64,000 bases of DNA from Nostoc commune NIES-4072 (GCF_003113895.1 NZ_BDUD01000001.1:1024416-1088415), one strand, 5' to 3'. Counted from the first letter of the stretch, positions 24,278 through 33,724 are shown. A program made the numbers and translations. The notes: a model not told the origin generated them from the letters alone.

Positions 24278-25075
24278 ATGAACCGTGTCTTTCCCATACG
24301 AAATCCTATTCTCTGGCTAGTGCTGTTAACATCCCTGCTACTGACTGGTTGTGTTAAGTACGATGTAGGGCTTAATTTTGACAACTCAAATAGTGGCGAA
24401 CTAGTACAGCATATTAAGTTGGGAGAGCGGCTAACTAGTTTTAGTGGCGATTCTGTATACGAATGGTTGAATAGCATAGAGCGCCGCGCCCGTCAACTAG
24501 AGGGGAAAACACAGCGAGTTTCCCAAGAAGAAATCATTGTCACAATTCCTTTTAGTAGTGGTAGGGAATTGCAAGAGAAGTTCAACGAATTTTTTAACTC
24601 CCGTGCGAATCAAGCCTCTGAGTCAGTGGGGAGCCAATCTAACTCAGAACTGCCGAAAATTGAATCAAACGTCCTTTTGGAACAAAACAATTTTTTACTT
24701 TTAGTCCGAAATCGATTGATTTATGATTTGGATTTGCGATCGCTATCCTTAATTGCCAGCAAAGGTAACGTCTTGGCTAATGCTGGTTCAATTCTCGACT
24801 TGGAATTTAGCTTAAAGACTCCTTGGGGAGCCAAAAATATTCAACTAACTGAAACTGCCATAGAGCCAGAAAAAAATGGCAATCGATTAGTGTGGAAACT
24901 CCAGCCTGGTGAGCTAAACCATATAGAAACTATTTTCTGGCTTCCCAGTCCGCTTGGTATTGGTGCATTGTTAATTATCCTGTTTATTTGGGGAGGATTG
25001 TACTTGAGATACAATTTCATGCCAGATCCCAGAACTCAATTCCCTCCCAAAGTAGCCACTGCTCAAGAACAGTAG
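24278..25075 (+). CDS. DUF3153 membrane-anchored lipoprotein
   Basis: 265 residues from the ATG at 24278. That start gives a classic lipoprotein signal: MNRVFPIRNPILWLVLLTSL followed by the lipobox LLTGC, with Cys25 as the lipid site. The frame is open upstream to 24155, but this extension would bury the signal. The exported part has the DUF3153 pattern (YDVGLNFDNSNSGELVQHIK and EEIIVTIPFSSGRELQEKFN), and a second membrane helix lies near the C-terminus (GIGALLIILFIWGGLYLRYN). Function unknown; the family is nearly confined to cyanobacteria and plastid lineages. It follows the TPR gene on the same strand. Confidence 0.78.
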   Translation: MNRVFPIRNPILWLVLLTSLLLTGCVKYDVGLNFDNSNSGELVQHIKLGERLTSFSGDSVYEWLNSIERRARQLEGKTQRVSQEEIIVTIPFSSGRELQEKFNEFFNSRANQASESVGSQSNSELPKIESNVLLEQNNFLLLVRNRLIYDLDLRSLSLIASKGNVLANAGSILDLEFSLKTPWGAKNIQLTETAIEPEKNGNRLVWKLQPGELNHIETIFWLPSPLGIGALLIILFIWGGLYLRYNFMPDPRTQFPPKVATAQEQ

Positions 25076-25102
25076 ACTATAGCGGTTCTCAATTGCATGA
25101 AA

Positions 25103-25190
25103 TACAGACCTAACCCCCAGCCCCTTCCCTTGCAGGGAAGGGGAGTAAGACTCAAAGCCTCTCTCCTTTTAGGAGAGAGGAATGGAAGTG
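25103..25190. repeat. Dispersed palindromic repeat, sister of 16016-16090
   Basis: CCTAACCCCCAGCCCCTTCC, CTTGCAGGGAAGGGGAG, then GACTCAAAGCCTCTCTCC and TTTTAGGAGAGAGGAATGG. Two nested inverted repeats (CCCTTCCCTTGCAGGGAAGGG; CTCTCTCCTTTTAGGAGAGAG). It is a recurrent Nostoc spacer element. Confidence 0.75.
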
Positions 25191-25250
25191 AGGTCAAAGT
25201 GTATTGCATCCAAGCGAGAAGCGCTATATTCATCTGTTCAATATTGTCAG

Positions 25251-25625
25251 TTAAGCCGATGGAGAATGCATCGGCTTTTTTGCTTCACATTCAGACTGTT
25301 GTTCGCTGCCATACCAACGTTCAGCAAGTGTACTGAGTTGATGAAGTACATCAACGAGTTCCTGACCACGTTCTGTAAGACCGTAAGTTACTTGAGGTGG
25401 GACAGTCGGTTCATAATGGCGATAAATAATCTCTGCTGCCTCAAGCATCCTCAGTCTTTCCGTCAGAACTTTGGTAGAGATGCCTTCAACGAGGTGTTTC
25501 AATGCACCAAAGCGAGTAGGCCCACTGTTACACAACACCCACAGTATATACATTGTCCAGGGGCCTGATAGTAAGGACATCAGAATACTGACAGGGCAAG
25601 CATCAGGATTTTTAGAGACAGACAT
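25251..25625 (-). CDS. HxlR-family transcriptional regulator
   Basis: A 124-residue winged-helix regulator of the HxlR/MarR-like type. CPVSILMSLLSGPWTMYILW opens the domain with the Cys often used for redox sensing (Cys10); RFGALKHLVEGISTKVLTER is the recognition helix, and VTYGLTERGQELVDVL the wing end. It is divergent from an FMN-dependent azoreductase, a known arrangement (for example YodB-controlled azoreductases in Bacillus) where the regulator senses quinones or other electrophiles by its N-terminal Cys. Palindromic sites lie in the shared promoter region. ATG at 25625. Confidence 0.9.
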   Translation of the reverse strand: MSVSKNPDACPVSILMSLLSGPWTMYILWVLCNSGPTRFGALKHLVEGISTKVLTERLRMLEAAEIIYRHYEPTVPPQVTYGLTERGQELVDVLHQLSTLAERWYGSEQQSECEAKKPMHSPSA

Positions 25626-25651
25626 CGATAAGTTAGCTAAAATTGTGCGGC

Positions 25652-25698
25652 AGTTACTTTATAGTAACTACTTTACTTTAGGAACTAGTTACTTTTAG
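25652..25698. promoter_or_regulatory. Candidate HxlR operators in the divergent promoter region
   Basis: AGTTACT-TTAT-AGTAACT at 25652-25669 is a perfect 7-bp inverted repeat. A second, imperfect copy is at 25687-25701 (AGTTACT-TT-TAGTATC). They begin 26 bases upstream of the regulator start and about 75-120 bases upstream of the azoreductase, the right place for repression of both genes. Confidence 0.6.
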
Positions 25699-25774
25699 TA
25701 TCTGATGTAATGCTTTGAAATTTAGACTCAAAAAAAGTAAAAGCAGTAAATGCTAGTTAATCAGGAGATATTTG

Positions 25775-26392
25775 GTGGTAAACATTCTACATATTGATTC
25801 CAGCCCCCGTGGAGAGCGATCGCACTCCAGAGAACTATCAAAAGAATTCGTCAGTGGTTGGAAGGCAGCACATCCTGAAGATGCGATCGCCTATCGAGAT
25901 ATAGGGCATCACACAATTCCTCACGTTGATGAAGCTTGGATTGCAGCTGCATTTTCACCACCAGAAACCCATACCCCAGAATTAACTGAGGCACTTAGGA
26001 TTTCTGACGAACTGATTGATGAGTTTTTGGCAGCCGATCGCTACGTCTTTGGAGTGCCAATGTATAACTTCAATATACCTTCCACATTTAAGGCTTACAT
26101 CGACCAAATCGTTCGCGCTAACCGGACTTTTGCTATAGATGCTCAAGGCTTGAGAGGGTTAGTCGAGGGTAAAAAGGCGGTGATCATTACAGCTCGCGGC
26201 GCTGACTTTAGCGCCACATCTCCTTACGCTGCTTACGACTTCCAAGAACCCTACCTGCGGACGATTTTCGGCTTTATTGGACTTACAGACATTCAATTTA
26301 TTAACGCTAATAGCTTGAATGAGGGAGATGCCCGTACCCAATCTCTATCAGAAGCACGAGCAGCAATTCAAGATTTGATCCCCCAGTGGTAA
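25775..26392 (+). CDS. azoR: FMN-dependent NADH-azoreductase / quinone reductase
   Basis: About 205 residues. The flavodoxin-like fold is shown by NILHIDSSPRGERSHSRELS, which binds FMN phosphate, then FGVPMYNFNIPSTFKAYIDQ and IITARGADFS. Such enzymes reduce quinones and azo compounds by two electrons with NAD(P)H. The best start is GTG at 25775, with AGGAG at 25763-25767 seven bases away; a TTG at 25772 is also in frame. It is divergent from the HxlR regulator that probably controls it. Ends shortly before a run of STRR DNA. Confidence 0.9.
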   Translation: MVNILHIDSSPRGERSHSRELSKEFVSGWKAAHPEDAIAYRDIGHHTIPHVDEAWIAAAFSPPETHTPELTEALRISDELIDEFLAADRYVFGVPMYNFNIPSTFKAYIDQIVRANRTFAIDAQGLRGLVEGKKAVIITARGADFSATSPYAAYDFQEPYLRTIFGFIGLTDIQFINANSLNEGDARTQSLSEARAAIQDLIPQW

Positions 26393-26400
26393 TGTGACGC

Positions 26401-26524
26401 GGGGCATTGGGCATTGGGCATTGGGCATGGGGGAGAGGACTTGGGGACAAGGGGAAAGACTTGTTGGAAGTTCTAAACTTTTGTCCCCTGCTCCCCTGCT
26501 CCCCTGCTCCCCTGCTCCCCTGCC
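26401..26524. repeat. GCATTGG heptamer array and TCCCCTGC array
   Basis: About four GCATTGG heptamers lie at 26401-26430; about five octamers TCCCCTGC at 26484-26524. Both lie between the convergent azoreductase and pdxH genes. Confidence 0.85.
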
Positions 26525-26530
26525 TCTTCT

Positions 26531-27175
26531 TCACGGTGACAACCGCTCAATTTTCCAAGTGTCATTATCTAAACGGCTATAAAGTAAGCGATCGTGCAGA
26601 CGGCTGGGGCGGCCTTGCCAAAACTCAATTTCTGTGGGGATCACTCGTAAGCCTCCCCAATGAGGCGGTCGGGGAATCTCCTCATTTTCATATTTGCTCT
26701 TAAACTCCTGCAAACGTCGCTCAAGAACTTCTCGGCTTTCTATCACCTCGCTTTGATTAGATATCCACGCACCCAGGCGACTGTTAGCAGGACGACTGTG
26801 AAAATACTGGTCGGACTCAGTTTCGGAAACTTTCTCTACATACCCCGAAATCCGCACTTGACGTTCCAGTTCTGCCCACCAGAACACTAAAGCTCCTTGA
26901 GGATTTTCTGCCAGTTCTTGTCCTTTGTGACTGTTGTAGTTAGTAAAAAAGGCAAAGCCCCGTTCATCAAAATCCTTGAGTAACACCATTCTGGCTGAGG
27001 GCTTACCGTCAGGTGTTGCGGTAGCAATGGTCATGGCATTGGGTTCTGGGAGTTGCGCTGCTAGTGCCTGATCGAACCATTTTTTAAATTGGATGAACGG
27101 ATTGAGGTCAACCTCAAGTTCGCTCAAACCTTCTAAAGTGTAGTCTTTACGAAGGTCAGCTATGGTTTTGTCCAT
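26531..27175 (-). CDS. pdxH: Pyridoxamine 5'-phosphate oxidase
   Basis: A 214-residue FMN enzyme that oxidises PNP/PMP to pyridoxal 5'-phosphate. Diagnostic segments: [39 protein letters not shown] (FMN binding), [12 protein letters not shown], and the C-terminal [18 protein letters not shown] with IERLSP end. ATG at 27175. The window also encodes pdxJ (46122), the preceding enzyme of the DXP-dependent B6 pathway, though the genes are 20 kb apart. It is convergent with the azoreductase gene. Confidence 0.95.
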   Translation of the reverse strand: MDKTIADLRKDYTLEGLSELEVDLNPFIQFKKWFDQALAAQLPEPNAMTIATATPDGKPSARMVLLKDFDERGFAFFTNYNSHKGQELAENPQGALVFWWAELERQVRISGYVEKVSETESDQYFHSRPANSRLGAWISNQSEVIESREVLERRLQEFKSKYENEEIPRPPHWGGLRVIPTEIEFWQGRPSRLHDRLLYSRLDNDTWKIERLSP

Positions 27176-27308
27176 TTTGATTTACTTCCTTGCTATCAGA
27201 TACGCTTATACATGTCTTTGTCAAAAATATCTATGATGATGATCAGCACCATCAAGAATTTTACAAATTCTCTCAAGGAATATCTAAATCTAAAATAGGT
27301 TGCATAAG

Positions 27309-28394
27309 ATGCGCCGTTCGGCCTCCCTTCAACGCCTGTTAATTTATGGTCTAAGCGGCCCGATTATCGCTCTCAATGTCTGGCTGCTATCTGTGCTTTT
27401 TCGCTATTTTCAGCATCCCATTACCGTCTTGATCATTGCAGCGATTCTGGCTTTTCTACTAAATTATCCGGTTAAGTTATTTGAACGTGCCCGGATCACG
27501 CGCCCTCAGGCGGTGATCATAGTTTTACTTGCAACATTAACTCTGTTGGTGATTTTAGGCGTAACTCTAGTGCCGTTGATCATTGATCAAACAGTTCAAT
27601 TGTTAAATAATATCCCTGATTGGTTAGGCGCGAGTCAAGAGAACTTAAAGCAGTTTGAGATGCTGGCAAAACAACGACGTTTGCCAATTGATTTGAGGGT
27701 TGTGAGCAGTCAAATCAATGCCAACATTCAGAATCTGGTACAACAACTAGCTTCTGGTGCAGTGGGATTTGCTGGAACACTGCTTTCAGGATTACTTGAC
27801 GTAGTGTTAGTAATTGTGCTTGCATTTTATATGCTTTTATATGGCGATCGCGTCTGGTATGGTCTGGTCAATCTTTTGCCATCTAATATTGCAGATCCCC
27901 TCACCGCATCCTTGCGCCTAAATTTTCAGAACTTTTTCCTCAGCCAGTTATTGCTAGGACTGTTCATGGTGCTAACCCTAACGCCAATTTTCTTAGTAAT
28001 GAAGCTGCCCTTTGCTCTGTTGTTTGCCATATTAATCGGGATCTCGGAACTCATTCCCTTTATCGGGGCATCTCTTGGCATTGGTCTAGTAACGATTTTA
28101 GTACTGCTGCAAAATTGGTGGTTGGCAGTTCAAGTTGCTATAGCGGCAATTCTCATGCAGCAGCTTAAAGATAACTTGTTAGCTCCCAGATTACTCGGCA
28201 ACTTTATTGGGTTGAATCCTATCTGGATTTTCGTAGCTATTTTGATGGGATTTGAGATTGCTGGCTTGTTGGGGACACTTGTTGCTGTTCCCATTGCTGG
28301 TACTATCAAAGGAACTTTCGATGCAATTAAGAGCGGCAAGCCAAGTGATTTTGTCTCAACTGTCACTATTACTCATGACCCACCCCCTGATTAA
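27309..28394 (+). CDS. AI-2E family transporter (first paralogue)
   Basis: A 361-residue membrane protein from the ATG at 27309 (an in-frame TTG at 27300 is less likely). It has about eight hydrophobic segments, with the family pattern FLLNYPVKLFE, LVPLIIDQTVQLLNNIPDW, GTLLSGLLDVVLVIVLAFYM, LPFALLFAILIGISELIPFI and NLLAPRLLGNFIGLNPIW. The AI-2E (PerM/TqsA) family exports or exchanges diverse small molecules; the substrate here is unknown. A paralogue with the same layout lies at 54908. Positioned between pdxH (divergent) and scpA. Confidence 0.85.
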   Translation: MRRSASLQRLLIYGLSGPIIALNVWLLSVLFRYFQHPITVLIIAAILAFLLNYPVKLFERARITRPQAVIIVLLATLTLLVILGVTLVPLIIDQTVQLLNNIPDWLGASQENLKQFEMLAKQRRLPIDLRVVSSQINANIQNLVQQLASGAVGFAGTLLSGLLDVVLVIVLAFYMLLYGDRVWYGLVNLLPSNIADPLTASLRLNFQNFFLSQLLLGLFMVLTLTPIFLVMKLPFALLFAILIGISELIPFIGASLGIGLVTILVLLQNWWLAVQVAIAAILMQQLKDNLLAPRLLGNFIGLNPIWIFVAILMGFEIAGLLGTLVAVPIAGTIKGTFDAIKSGKPSDFVSTVTITHDPPPD

Positions 28395-28590
28395 GAGGGT
28401 AAGGGGAGAAATCAATTCAAAATTCAAAATGACGCTCGCGGACTCGCTAACGCTGCGCTAACAAAATTCACAATTAAACAACTTCTGCCTCATCTCCCCA
28501 ATGCCCAATGCCCAAGGTCAAAAGTTGCACAATCTGATCTCACAATTCACAATGGTGATTGATTCTGATTAATTAACTTAGAACCCGTTG

Positions 28591-29418
28591 ATGGAAGCTT
28601 CCGAGCTATTAGAAACAATCACACTCCTGATTTACCAAGCCCAACAGGGAGAAATTGACCCTTGGGATGTCCAAGTGATTGAGGTGATTGACCGTTACTT
28701 AGAACTGATGGCACCGGAGGCAATAGGAAGAGGTTATGAATCGGACTTGTCTCAATCTGGACAGGCATTTTTGTCAGCATCAATGCTGGTATTATTCAAA
28801 GCTAATACCTTGATGCAATTGTCAACAGTAGGAGATATCCAGAATGGTGTAGTAGATGATTCCCTATTGGAAGATGAAGACGGAATATCACATCAGGGTC
28901 ATCGTCTACCATTAGAACGGCAATTGCGTCGTCGTGCATCGGCAATGCCGCCACCAAAGCGTCGGGTGACTCTGCAAGAGTTAATTAAACAATTGCAGAT
29001 TATGGCAAACCAGCTAAAACAGGTAGAAAAAGTCAGCAAACCTATCCGTCCCAGGCGGTTGCCTAGCGTCCAAAGTATGCGGGAAGCACTGGAGTTAGCT
29101 CACCAGGAAAATCTGACGGAAGTAGCTAAGGAACTGGAGCAGGTATTGAATGTGTCGGCAAGGGAGCTAAATTTAGAACAAAATTGGTTGAATCTAGAAC
29201 AACTTGTAGAGTTGTGGACTCAGACAAAGCATCTCAACCAAAATGGGTCTGGACATGATTCTAAACACAGTAATTTAGTTAGCGTTTTCTGGGCACTGCT
29301 GTTGCTCTCGGCTCAATCGAAAGTAGAGCTATTTCAAGAGGAGTTTTACCATGAGATTAAAGTTCGGCTACTTACATCAGCTCAGACTGGTAAACCTTTT
29401 GAGGAGTCGATGAACTAA
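28591..29418 (+). CDS. scpA: Segregation and condensation protein A
   Basis: A 275-residue kleisin-like subunit that bridges the SMC dimer in chromosome condensation. The N-terminal part shows LIYQAQQGEIDPWDVQVIEV and FLSASMLVLFKANTLMQL, typical of ScpA; the C-terminal winged helix includes FWALLLLSAQSKVELFQEEF. A charged linker lies between. ATG at 28591, with an in-frame TTG just before. No scpB or smc is in the window. A perfect stem-loop lies 130 bases downstream. Confidence 0.88.
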   Translation: MEASELLETITLLIYQAQQGEIDPWDVQVIEVIDRYLELMAPEAIGRGYESDLSQSGQAFLSASMLVLFKANTLMQLSTVGDIQNGVVDDSLLEDEDGISHQGHRLPLERQLRRRASAMPPPKRRVTLQELIKQLQIMANQLKQVEKVSKPIRPRRLPSVQSMREALELAHQENLTEVAKELEQVLNVSARELNLEQNWLNLEQLVELWTQTKHLNQNGSGHDSKHSNLVSVFWALLLLSAQSKVELFQEEFYHEIKVRLLTSAQTGKPFEESMN

Positions 29419-29548
29419 AAAAGCAAAAAGTAGCTTTACAGATAATTTACAGATTTTTGATTCAGTCCCAAAATCCGAGTAAATTGAAAAGATAAGCGAT
29501 CGCTTGTCATCTAAGTATACCTATGGTTGCAATAACCACTAAATTCCT

Positions 29549-29571
29549 GTTATCCCTGTTTAAGGGATAAC
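29549..29571. terminator. Stem-loop between scpA and the pyrophosphorylase gene
   Basis: GTTATCCCT-GTTTA-AGGGATAAC is a perfect 9-bp stem. It is a possible terminator of scpA; there is no long T-run, so this is tentative. Confidence 0.5.
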
Positions 29572-29648
29572 TTAGAGCAGAAATAAAAATTGATGATTAA
29601 GTATCACTCGATAAAAGTAAACTGGCTTGTGGTTGAGGAATAAATTTT

Positions 29649-30818
29649 ATGAAAGCGATGATTCTCGCGGCTGGCAAGGGTACTCGCGTGCGTCCGATTA
29701 CGTACACTATGCCCAAGCCAATGATGCCTATCCTGCAAAAGCCAGTGATGGAATTCTTGCTGGAACTGTTACGGCATCATGGATTTGACCAGATTCTAGT
29801 AAATGTTAGTCATTTGGCTGAGGAAATAGAAAACTATTTTCGTGATGGTCAGAGGTTTGGAGTGCAAATTGCCTATTCCTTTGAAGGAAAAATTGATGAC
29901 GACGGGAAACTGGTGGGCGAAGCAATTGGTTCAGCTGGAGGGATGCGGCGCATCCAAGACTTCTCACCCTTTTTTGATGATACCTTTGTGGTTTTATGTG
30001 GTGATGCTTTAATTGACCTGGATTTAACTGCGGCGGTTAAATGGCATAAATCCAAAGGAGCGATCGCTACTATTATTACGAAATCTGTCCCCAAGGAAGA
30101 AGTTTCTAGTTACGGTGTGGTGGTAACAGACGAAGAGGGACGTGTTAAAGCTTTCCAAGAAAAACCTTCAACAGAAGAAGCCCTCAGCACCAACATCAAC
30201 ACAGGTATTTACATCTTTGAACCAGAGGTGTTTAACCATATCCCCTCTGGTGTCGAATATGATATTGGTGGCCAATTGTTTCCCAAATTGGTAGAAATTA
30301 AAGCCCCCTTCTACGCCATCCCTATGGACTTTGAATGGGTAGATATCGGTAAGGTACCAGATTATTGGCGGGCGATTCGTGGTGTACTGCTAGGTGAAAT
30401 CAAGAATGTGCAAATTCCTGGTCATGAAGTCGCTCCTGGCATCTATACTGGCTTAAATGTCGCCGTAAATTGGGACAAAGTGGATATCACAGGCCCAGTT
30501 TACATTGGCGGTATGACGAGAATAGAAGACGGAGCTAAAATTGTCGGCCCAGCAATGATTGGCCCTAATTGTTGGATATGTAGTGGTGCAACAGTAGAAA
30601 ACAGCGTGATTTTTGAATGGTCGCGCCTGGGCCCAGGAGTGCGTTTAGTCGATAAGCTGGTGTTTGGACGTTATTGCGTGGATAAAACTGGCGCTGCAAT
30701 AGATGTTCAAGCGGCTGCTTTAGACTGGCTGATTACTGATGCCCGTCAGACTCCGCCATCACATACGCCTCTTGAGTTACAAGCGATAGAGGAATTGTTG
30801 GGGACAAACGCAAGTTAG
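29649..30818 (+). CDS. NDP-sugar pyrophosphorylase (mannose-1-phosphate guanylyltransferase-like)
   Basis: 389 residues. The N-terminal nucleotidyltransferase domain has LAAGKGTRVRPITYTMPKPM and FVVLCGDALIDLDL, with the KAFQEKP and NTGIYIFEP motifs; the last 130 residues form a left-handed beta-helix (GPVYIGGMTRIEDGAKIVGP, then AMIGPNCWICSGATVENSVI). This two-domain form is usually annotated as GDP-mannose or glucose-1-phosphate nucleotidyltransferase; the actual base and sugar cannot be fixed from sequence. The product would feed polysaccharide or glycoconjugate synthesis. ATG at 29649 with GAGG about 9 bases upstream. The phosphohexomutase at 44317 could supply its substrate. Confidence 0.85.
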   Translation: MKAMILAAGKGTRVRPITYTMPKPMMPILQKPVMEFLLELLRHHGFDQILVNVSHLAEEIENYFRDGQRFGVQIAYSFEGKIDDDGKLVGEAIGSAGGMRRIQDFSPFFDDTFVVLCGDALIDLDLTAAVKWHKSKGAIATIITKSVPKEEVSSYGVVVTDEEGRVKAFQEKPSTEEALSTNINTGIYIFEPEVFNHIPSGVEYDIGGQLFPKLVEIKAPFYAIPMDFEWVDIGKVPDYWRAIRGVLLGEIKNVQIPGHEVAPGIYTGLNVAVNWDKVDITGPVYIGGMTRIEDGAKIVGPAMIGPNCWICSGATVENSVIFEWSRLGPGVRLVDKLVFGRYCVDKTGAAIDVQAAALDWLITDARQTPPSHTPLELQAIEELLGTNAS

Positions 30819-30826
30819 GGAGTGGA

Positions 30827-30906
30827 GCAGGGGGCAGGGGGCAGGGGGCAGGGGGAATAACCAATCCCCAATTAATTCCCAATCCCCAATCCCCAATCCC
30901 CAATCC
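30827..30906. repeat. GGGGGCA and CCAATCC heptamer arrays
   Basis: GGGGGCA-type units at 30827-30856 and CCAATCC units at 30861-30906 fill the space between the convergent pyrophosphorylase and speA genes, reaching the speA stop codon. Confidence 0.85.
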
Positions 30907-32921
30907 TAACTATTTAAGTACGTGTATCTTCTGAGACTCTGTTCGTAGGTTTGTAGCAGTCGCTGAGATTCTGCTAGAGTGATTCGTTTTTCTTCTAATG
31001 CTTTCTCGCAACGCTGGCGAATGTTTTCCACCATATCTTCGGAGTCATACTGGACATAGCTCACCACTTCGCTCATGGTGTCACCTTTGACAACATGTTC
31101 AATCTGGTAACCTTTGGGCGTCAATTGAATGTGAACGGCGTTAGTATCCCCAAATAAGTTGTGCAAATTGCCCATGATTTCTTGGTAAGCTCCATTCAAG
31201 AACATTCCCAAATAATATGGTTCTCCGGGCTTGTAAGTATGCAACTCTAAAACCGATTTGACATCGCGCAGGTCTATAAAGCGGTCGATTTTACCATCAC
31301 TATCGCAGGTAAGGTCTGCCAAAATTCCCCGCCGTGTTGGTTCTTCATCCAAGCGGTGGATTGGCATGATTGGGAATAGTTGGTCGATCGCCCAGCAATC
31401 TGGTGCTGATTGAAATACTGACATGTTGACGTAGTAGATGGAAGCCATGATTTGTTCTAGGTCTTCCAGTTCATCGGGTACGTATTCTTGCTGTCTAGTG
31501 ATTTTGAGAATTTTCTGACAACAAGCCCAGTATAGGCGTTCGGCTTTGGCTCGTTCTCTGAGGCGTAAAATTCCTAAGTTGAAACGACTGATGGCTTCTT
31601 CTTTGAATTGTGCAGCGTCGTGGTAAAACTCCTGATAATTCTCTTGGTTGATGGATTGGTAAGTTTCCCAAAGATAATTAATAATCGGGGATTCTCCCTC
31701 TTGTGGAGGTTCTGGTGAATCGAGAGGGACATCACTAGTACTGAGAACATCAAAAATCAGTACCGACTGATGGGATGCGATCGCTCGTCCACTTTCGCTA
31801 ATCAGTGTTGGTACGGGAATCTGCCGCTCTGCACAGGTATCTTTTAACTCTGCCACGATGTCGTTGGCATAGTTCTGCATGTTGTAATTTTTCGATGCAT
31901 AGAAGTTGGTTTGGGAGCCATCATAATCTACGCCCAAGCCACCACCAACATCAAGGTATTTCATATCTGCTCCCAGCATTGCCAATTCCACATAAATGCG
32001 GCTGGCTTCTTGGATAGCATCTTTAATCACGTTAATGGCAGAAATTTGTGAGCCGATGTGGAAGTGCATCAACTGCAAAGAATCGAGCAGGTTAGCTTCG
32101 CGTAATTTGTCAACAGCCTCGATTACTTCAGGCATAGTCAAACCAAATTTAGCGCGATCGCCACTAGAAGTTCCCCAACGTCCCATGCCTTGGGTACTGA
32201 GTTTAGCACGAACACCTAATATTGGTTTAATACCTAACTGGCGATTGGCATCAATCACCAAATCAACCTCTTCAATCTGTTCTAAGACGATGATTGGTGT
32301 TTGCCCTAGTCTTTGGGCTAACATTGCCGTTTCGATGTATTCTCGGTCTTTGTAGCCGTTGCAAACTAACAACGCTCCTGGTGTATCCAAAACAGCCAGA
32401 GCAATCATTAATTCAGGCTTGGAACCGGCTTCTAAACCAAATTGATGGGGTTTGCCAAATTTTACTAAATCCTCAATCAAATGCCGCTCTTGATTGCATT
32501 TAACGGGGAACACACCACGGTAGACACCAGGGTAATTATAGCGGGCGATCGCTTTAGCAAAACAAGCATTCAACCGCTCAATCCGGTCTTCCAAAATATC
32601 AGAAAATCGAATCAACATGGGAAGTCCCAAGTTGCGCTGCTTCATGGCGTTGACCAATTCAAACAAGTCAAGAGAACCGCCGCGATCGCCCTTGGGTGAC
32701 ACGGTAACGTGTCCAGCAGCGCTAATGGAAAAATAAGGTTGTCCCCAACCTTCAATCCGGTATAAGGCTTCACTATCCTCAATTTTCCAAGAGCGAGGTA
32801 AATCTCCTGTGGTAGGACTAGGTGGTAACAGCTTTTTTTGCTTATGGTTTTTCACTTCTTTGTGTCCATTGGACGGTACTTGTACCACCTCGTCAGATGT
32901 AGCAGTTGAATCAGCACCCAT
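30906..32921 (-). CDS. speA: Biosynthetic arginine decarboxylase
   Basis: A 671-residue PLP enzyme making agmatine from arginine, the entry to polyamine synthesis. Key segments: YRGVFPVKCNQ with the PLP lysine, FGLEAGSKPELMIALAVLDT, LMHFHIGSQISAI, YLDVGGGLGVDYDGS, and ISESGRAIASHQ. The C-terminus has the usual helical domain ending in LLQTYEQSLRRYTYL. The first 40 residues are a low-complexity leader (lysine-rich HKEVKNHKQKK) common in Nostoc forms. ATG at 32921. Fits with argB and glnB as part of arginine and nitrogen metabolism, but is not in an operon with them. Confidence 0.95.
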   Translation of the reverse strand: MGADSTATSDEVVQVPSNGHKEVKNHKQKKLLPPSPTTGDLPRSWKIEDSEALYRIEGWGQPYFSISAAGHVTVSPKGDRGGSLDLFELVNAMKQRNLGLPMLIRFSDILEDRIERLNACFAKAIARYNYPGVYRGVFPVKCNQERHLIEDLVKFGKPHQFGLEAGSKPELMIALAVLDTPGALLVCNGYKDREYIETAMLAQRLGQTPIIVLEQIEEVDLVIDANRQLGIKPILGVRAKLSTQGMGRWGTSSGDRAKFGLTMPEVIEAVDKLREANLLDSLQLMHFHIGSQISAINVIKDAIQEASRIYVELAMLGADMKYLDVGGGLGVDYDGSQTNFYASKNYNMQNYANDIVAELKDTCAERQIPVPTLISESGRAIASHQSVLIFDVLSTSDVPLDSPEPPQEGESPIINYLWETYQSINQENYQEFYHDAAQFKEEAISRFNLGILRLRERAKAERLYWACCQKILKITRQQEYVPDELEDLEQIMASIYYVNMSVFQSAPDCWAIDQLFPIMPIHRLDEEPTRRGILADLTCDSDGKIDRFIDLRDVKSVLELHTYKPGEPYYLGMFLNGAYQEIMGNLHNLFGDTNAVHIQLTPKGYQIEHVVKGDTMSEVVSYVQYDSEDMVENIRQRCEKALEEKRITLAESQRLLQTYEQSLRRYTYLNS

Positions 32922-33035
32922 TTCTTCCTAACCTCTGTTTTTCGCCCACAATTTAACAATTTAACGCATTCATTTGGGAACGTATATGCACCCAATGATA
33001 ATTTCTGAGATAAACTCTGATTGGTCAAGAGTCGT

Positions 33036-33076
33036 ATGTCATTAGTTATTAGTCATTAGTCATTGGTCATTAGTGG
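33036..33076. repeat. CATTAGT heptamer STRR
   Basis: TCATTAG/GTCATTAGTCATT tandem heptamers, imperfect, in the promoter-side spacer between speA and ndk; a sister array lies at 50482-50520. Confidence 0.8.
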
Positions 33077-33159
33077 AAAACCCTTGGACTTAAGACAGAG
33101 GACAAAAGACAAATGACAATTGACAAAATAAAAAATTCATTAAGTTTTTGGAGATAGCT

Positions 33160-33609
33160 TTGGAACGTACATTCTTAGCAATTAAGCCAGATGGAGTACA
33201 ACGGGGATTAGTGGGGGAAATTATCCGTCGCTTTGAAACTAAAGGTTTTACCCTAGTTGGTTTAAAGTTCCTGAAAGTCAGTCGAGAATTGGCAGAACAA
33301 CACTATGATGTTCACCGGGAACGTCCCTTTTTTGCTGGTCTAGTGGAATTTATCACTTCTAGCCCAGTGGTGGCGATGGTATGGGAAGGTGATGGTGTTG
33401 TTGCATCTGCCAGAAAGATTATTGGTGCGACGAACCCCTTAACATCAGAGCCAGGAACGATTCGCGGTGATTTTGGCATAAATATTGGTCGCAACTTAAT
33501 CCACGGTTCTGATGCTCCAGAAACCGCGCAAAAGGAAATAGCCCTATGGTTTAAGGATGAAGAATTAGTAAATTGGCAACCACATTTAACGCCTTGGTTG
33601 CACGAGTAA
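33160..33609 (+). CDS. ndk: Nucleoside diphosphate kinase
   Basis: A 149-residue housekeeping enzyme that equilibrates NTP/NDP pools through a phosphohistidine. [20 protein letters not shown] is the canonical N-terminus and His115 in [10 protein letters not shown] is the active site. Start chosen as TTG at 33160: GGAG at 33150-33153 is six bases upstream, and homologues begin MERTF. A TTG at 33148 would give four extra residues and leave no Shine-Dalgarno. Two copies of the GCGATTAATCGC palindrome follow the stop codon. Confidence 0.95.
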   Translation: MERTFLAIKPDGVQRGLVGEIIRRFETKGFTLVGLKFLKVSRELAEQHYDVHRERPFFAGLVEFITSSPVVAMVWEGDGVVASARKIIGATNPLTSEPGTIRGDFGINIGRNLIHGSDAPETAQKEIALWFKDEELVNWQPHLTPWLHE

Positions 33610-33612
33610 TGG

Positions 33613-33676
33613 AGAGACGCGATTAATCGCGTCTGTACAAAAGTCAGGAGTAGAGACGCGATTAATCGCGTCTGTT
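33613..33676. repeat. REP-like palindromes, copies B and C (after ndk)
   Basis: Two units at 33613-33637 and 33653-33676, each AGAGACGCGATTAATCGCGT followed by CTGT, in direct order 40 bases apart, right after the ndk stop and before the convergent TerC gene. Confidence 0.85.
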
Positions 33677-33724
33677 AGGAGTTGAAAATTAATAACTCCT
33701 GACTCCTGACTCCTGACTTCTCAC

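Noticed and set aside
26394..26703. Plus-strand frames around 26394-26703
   Set aside because: They consist of tandem repeat DNA and the antisense of pdxH.
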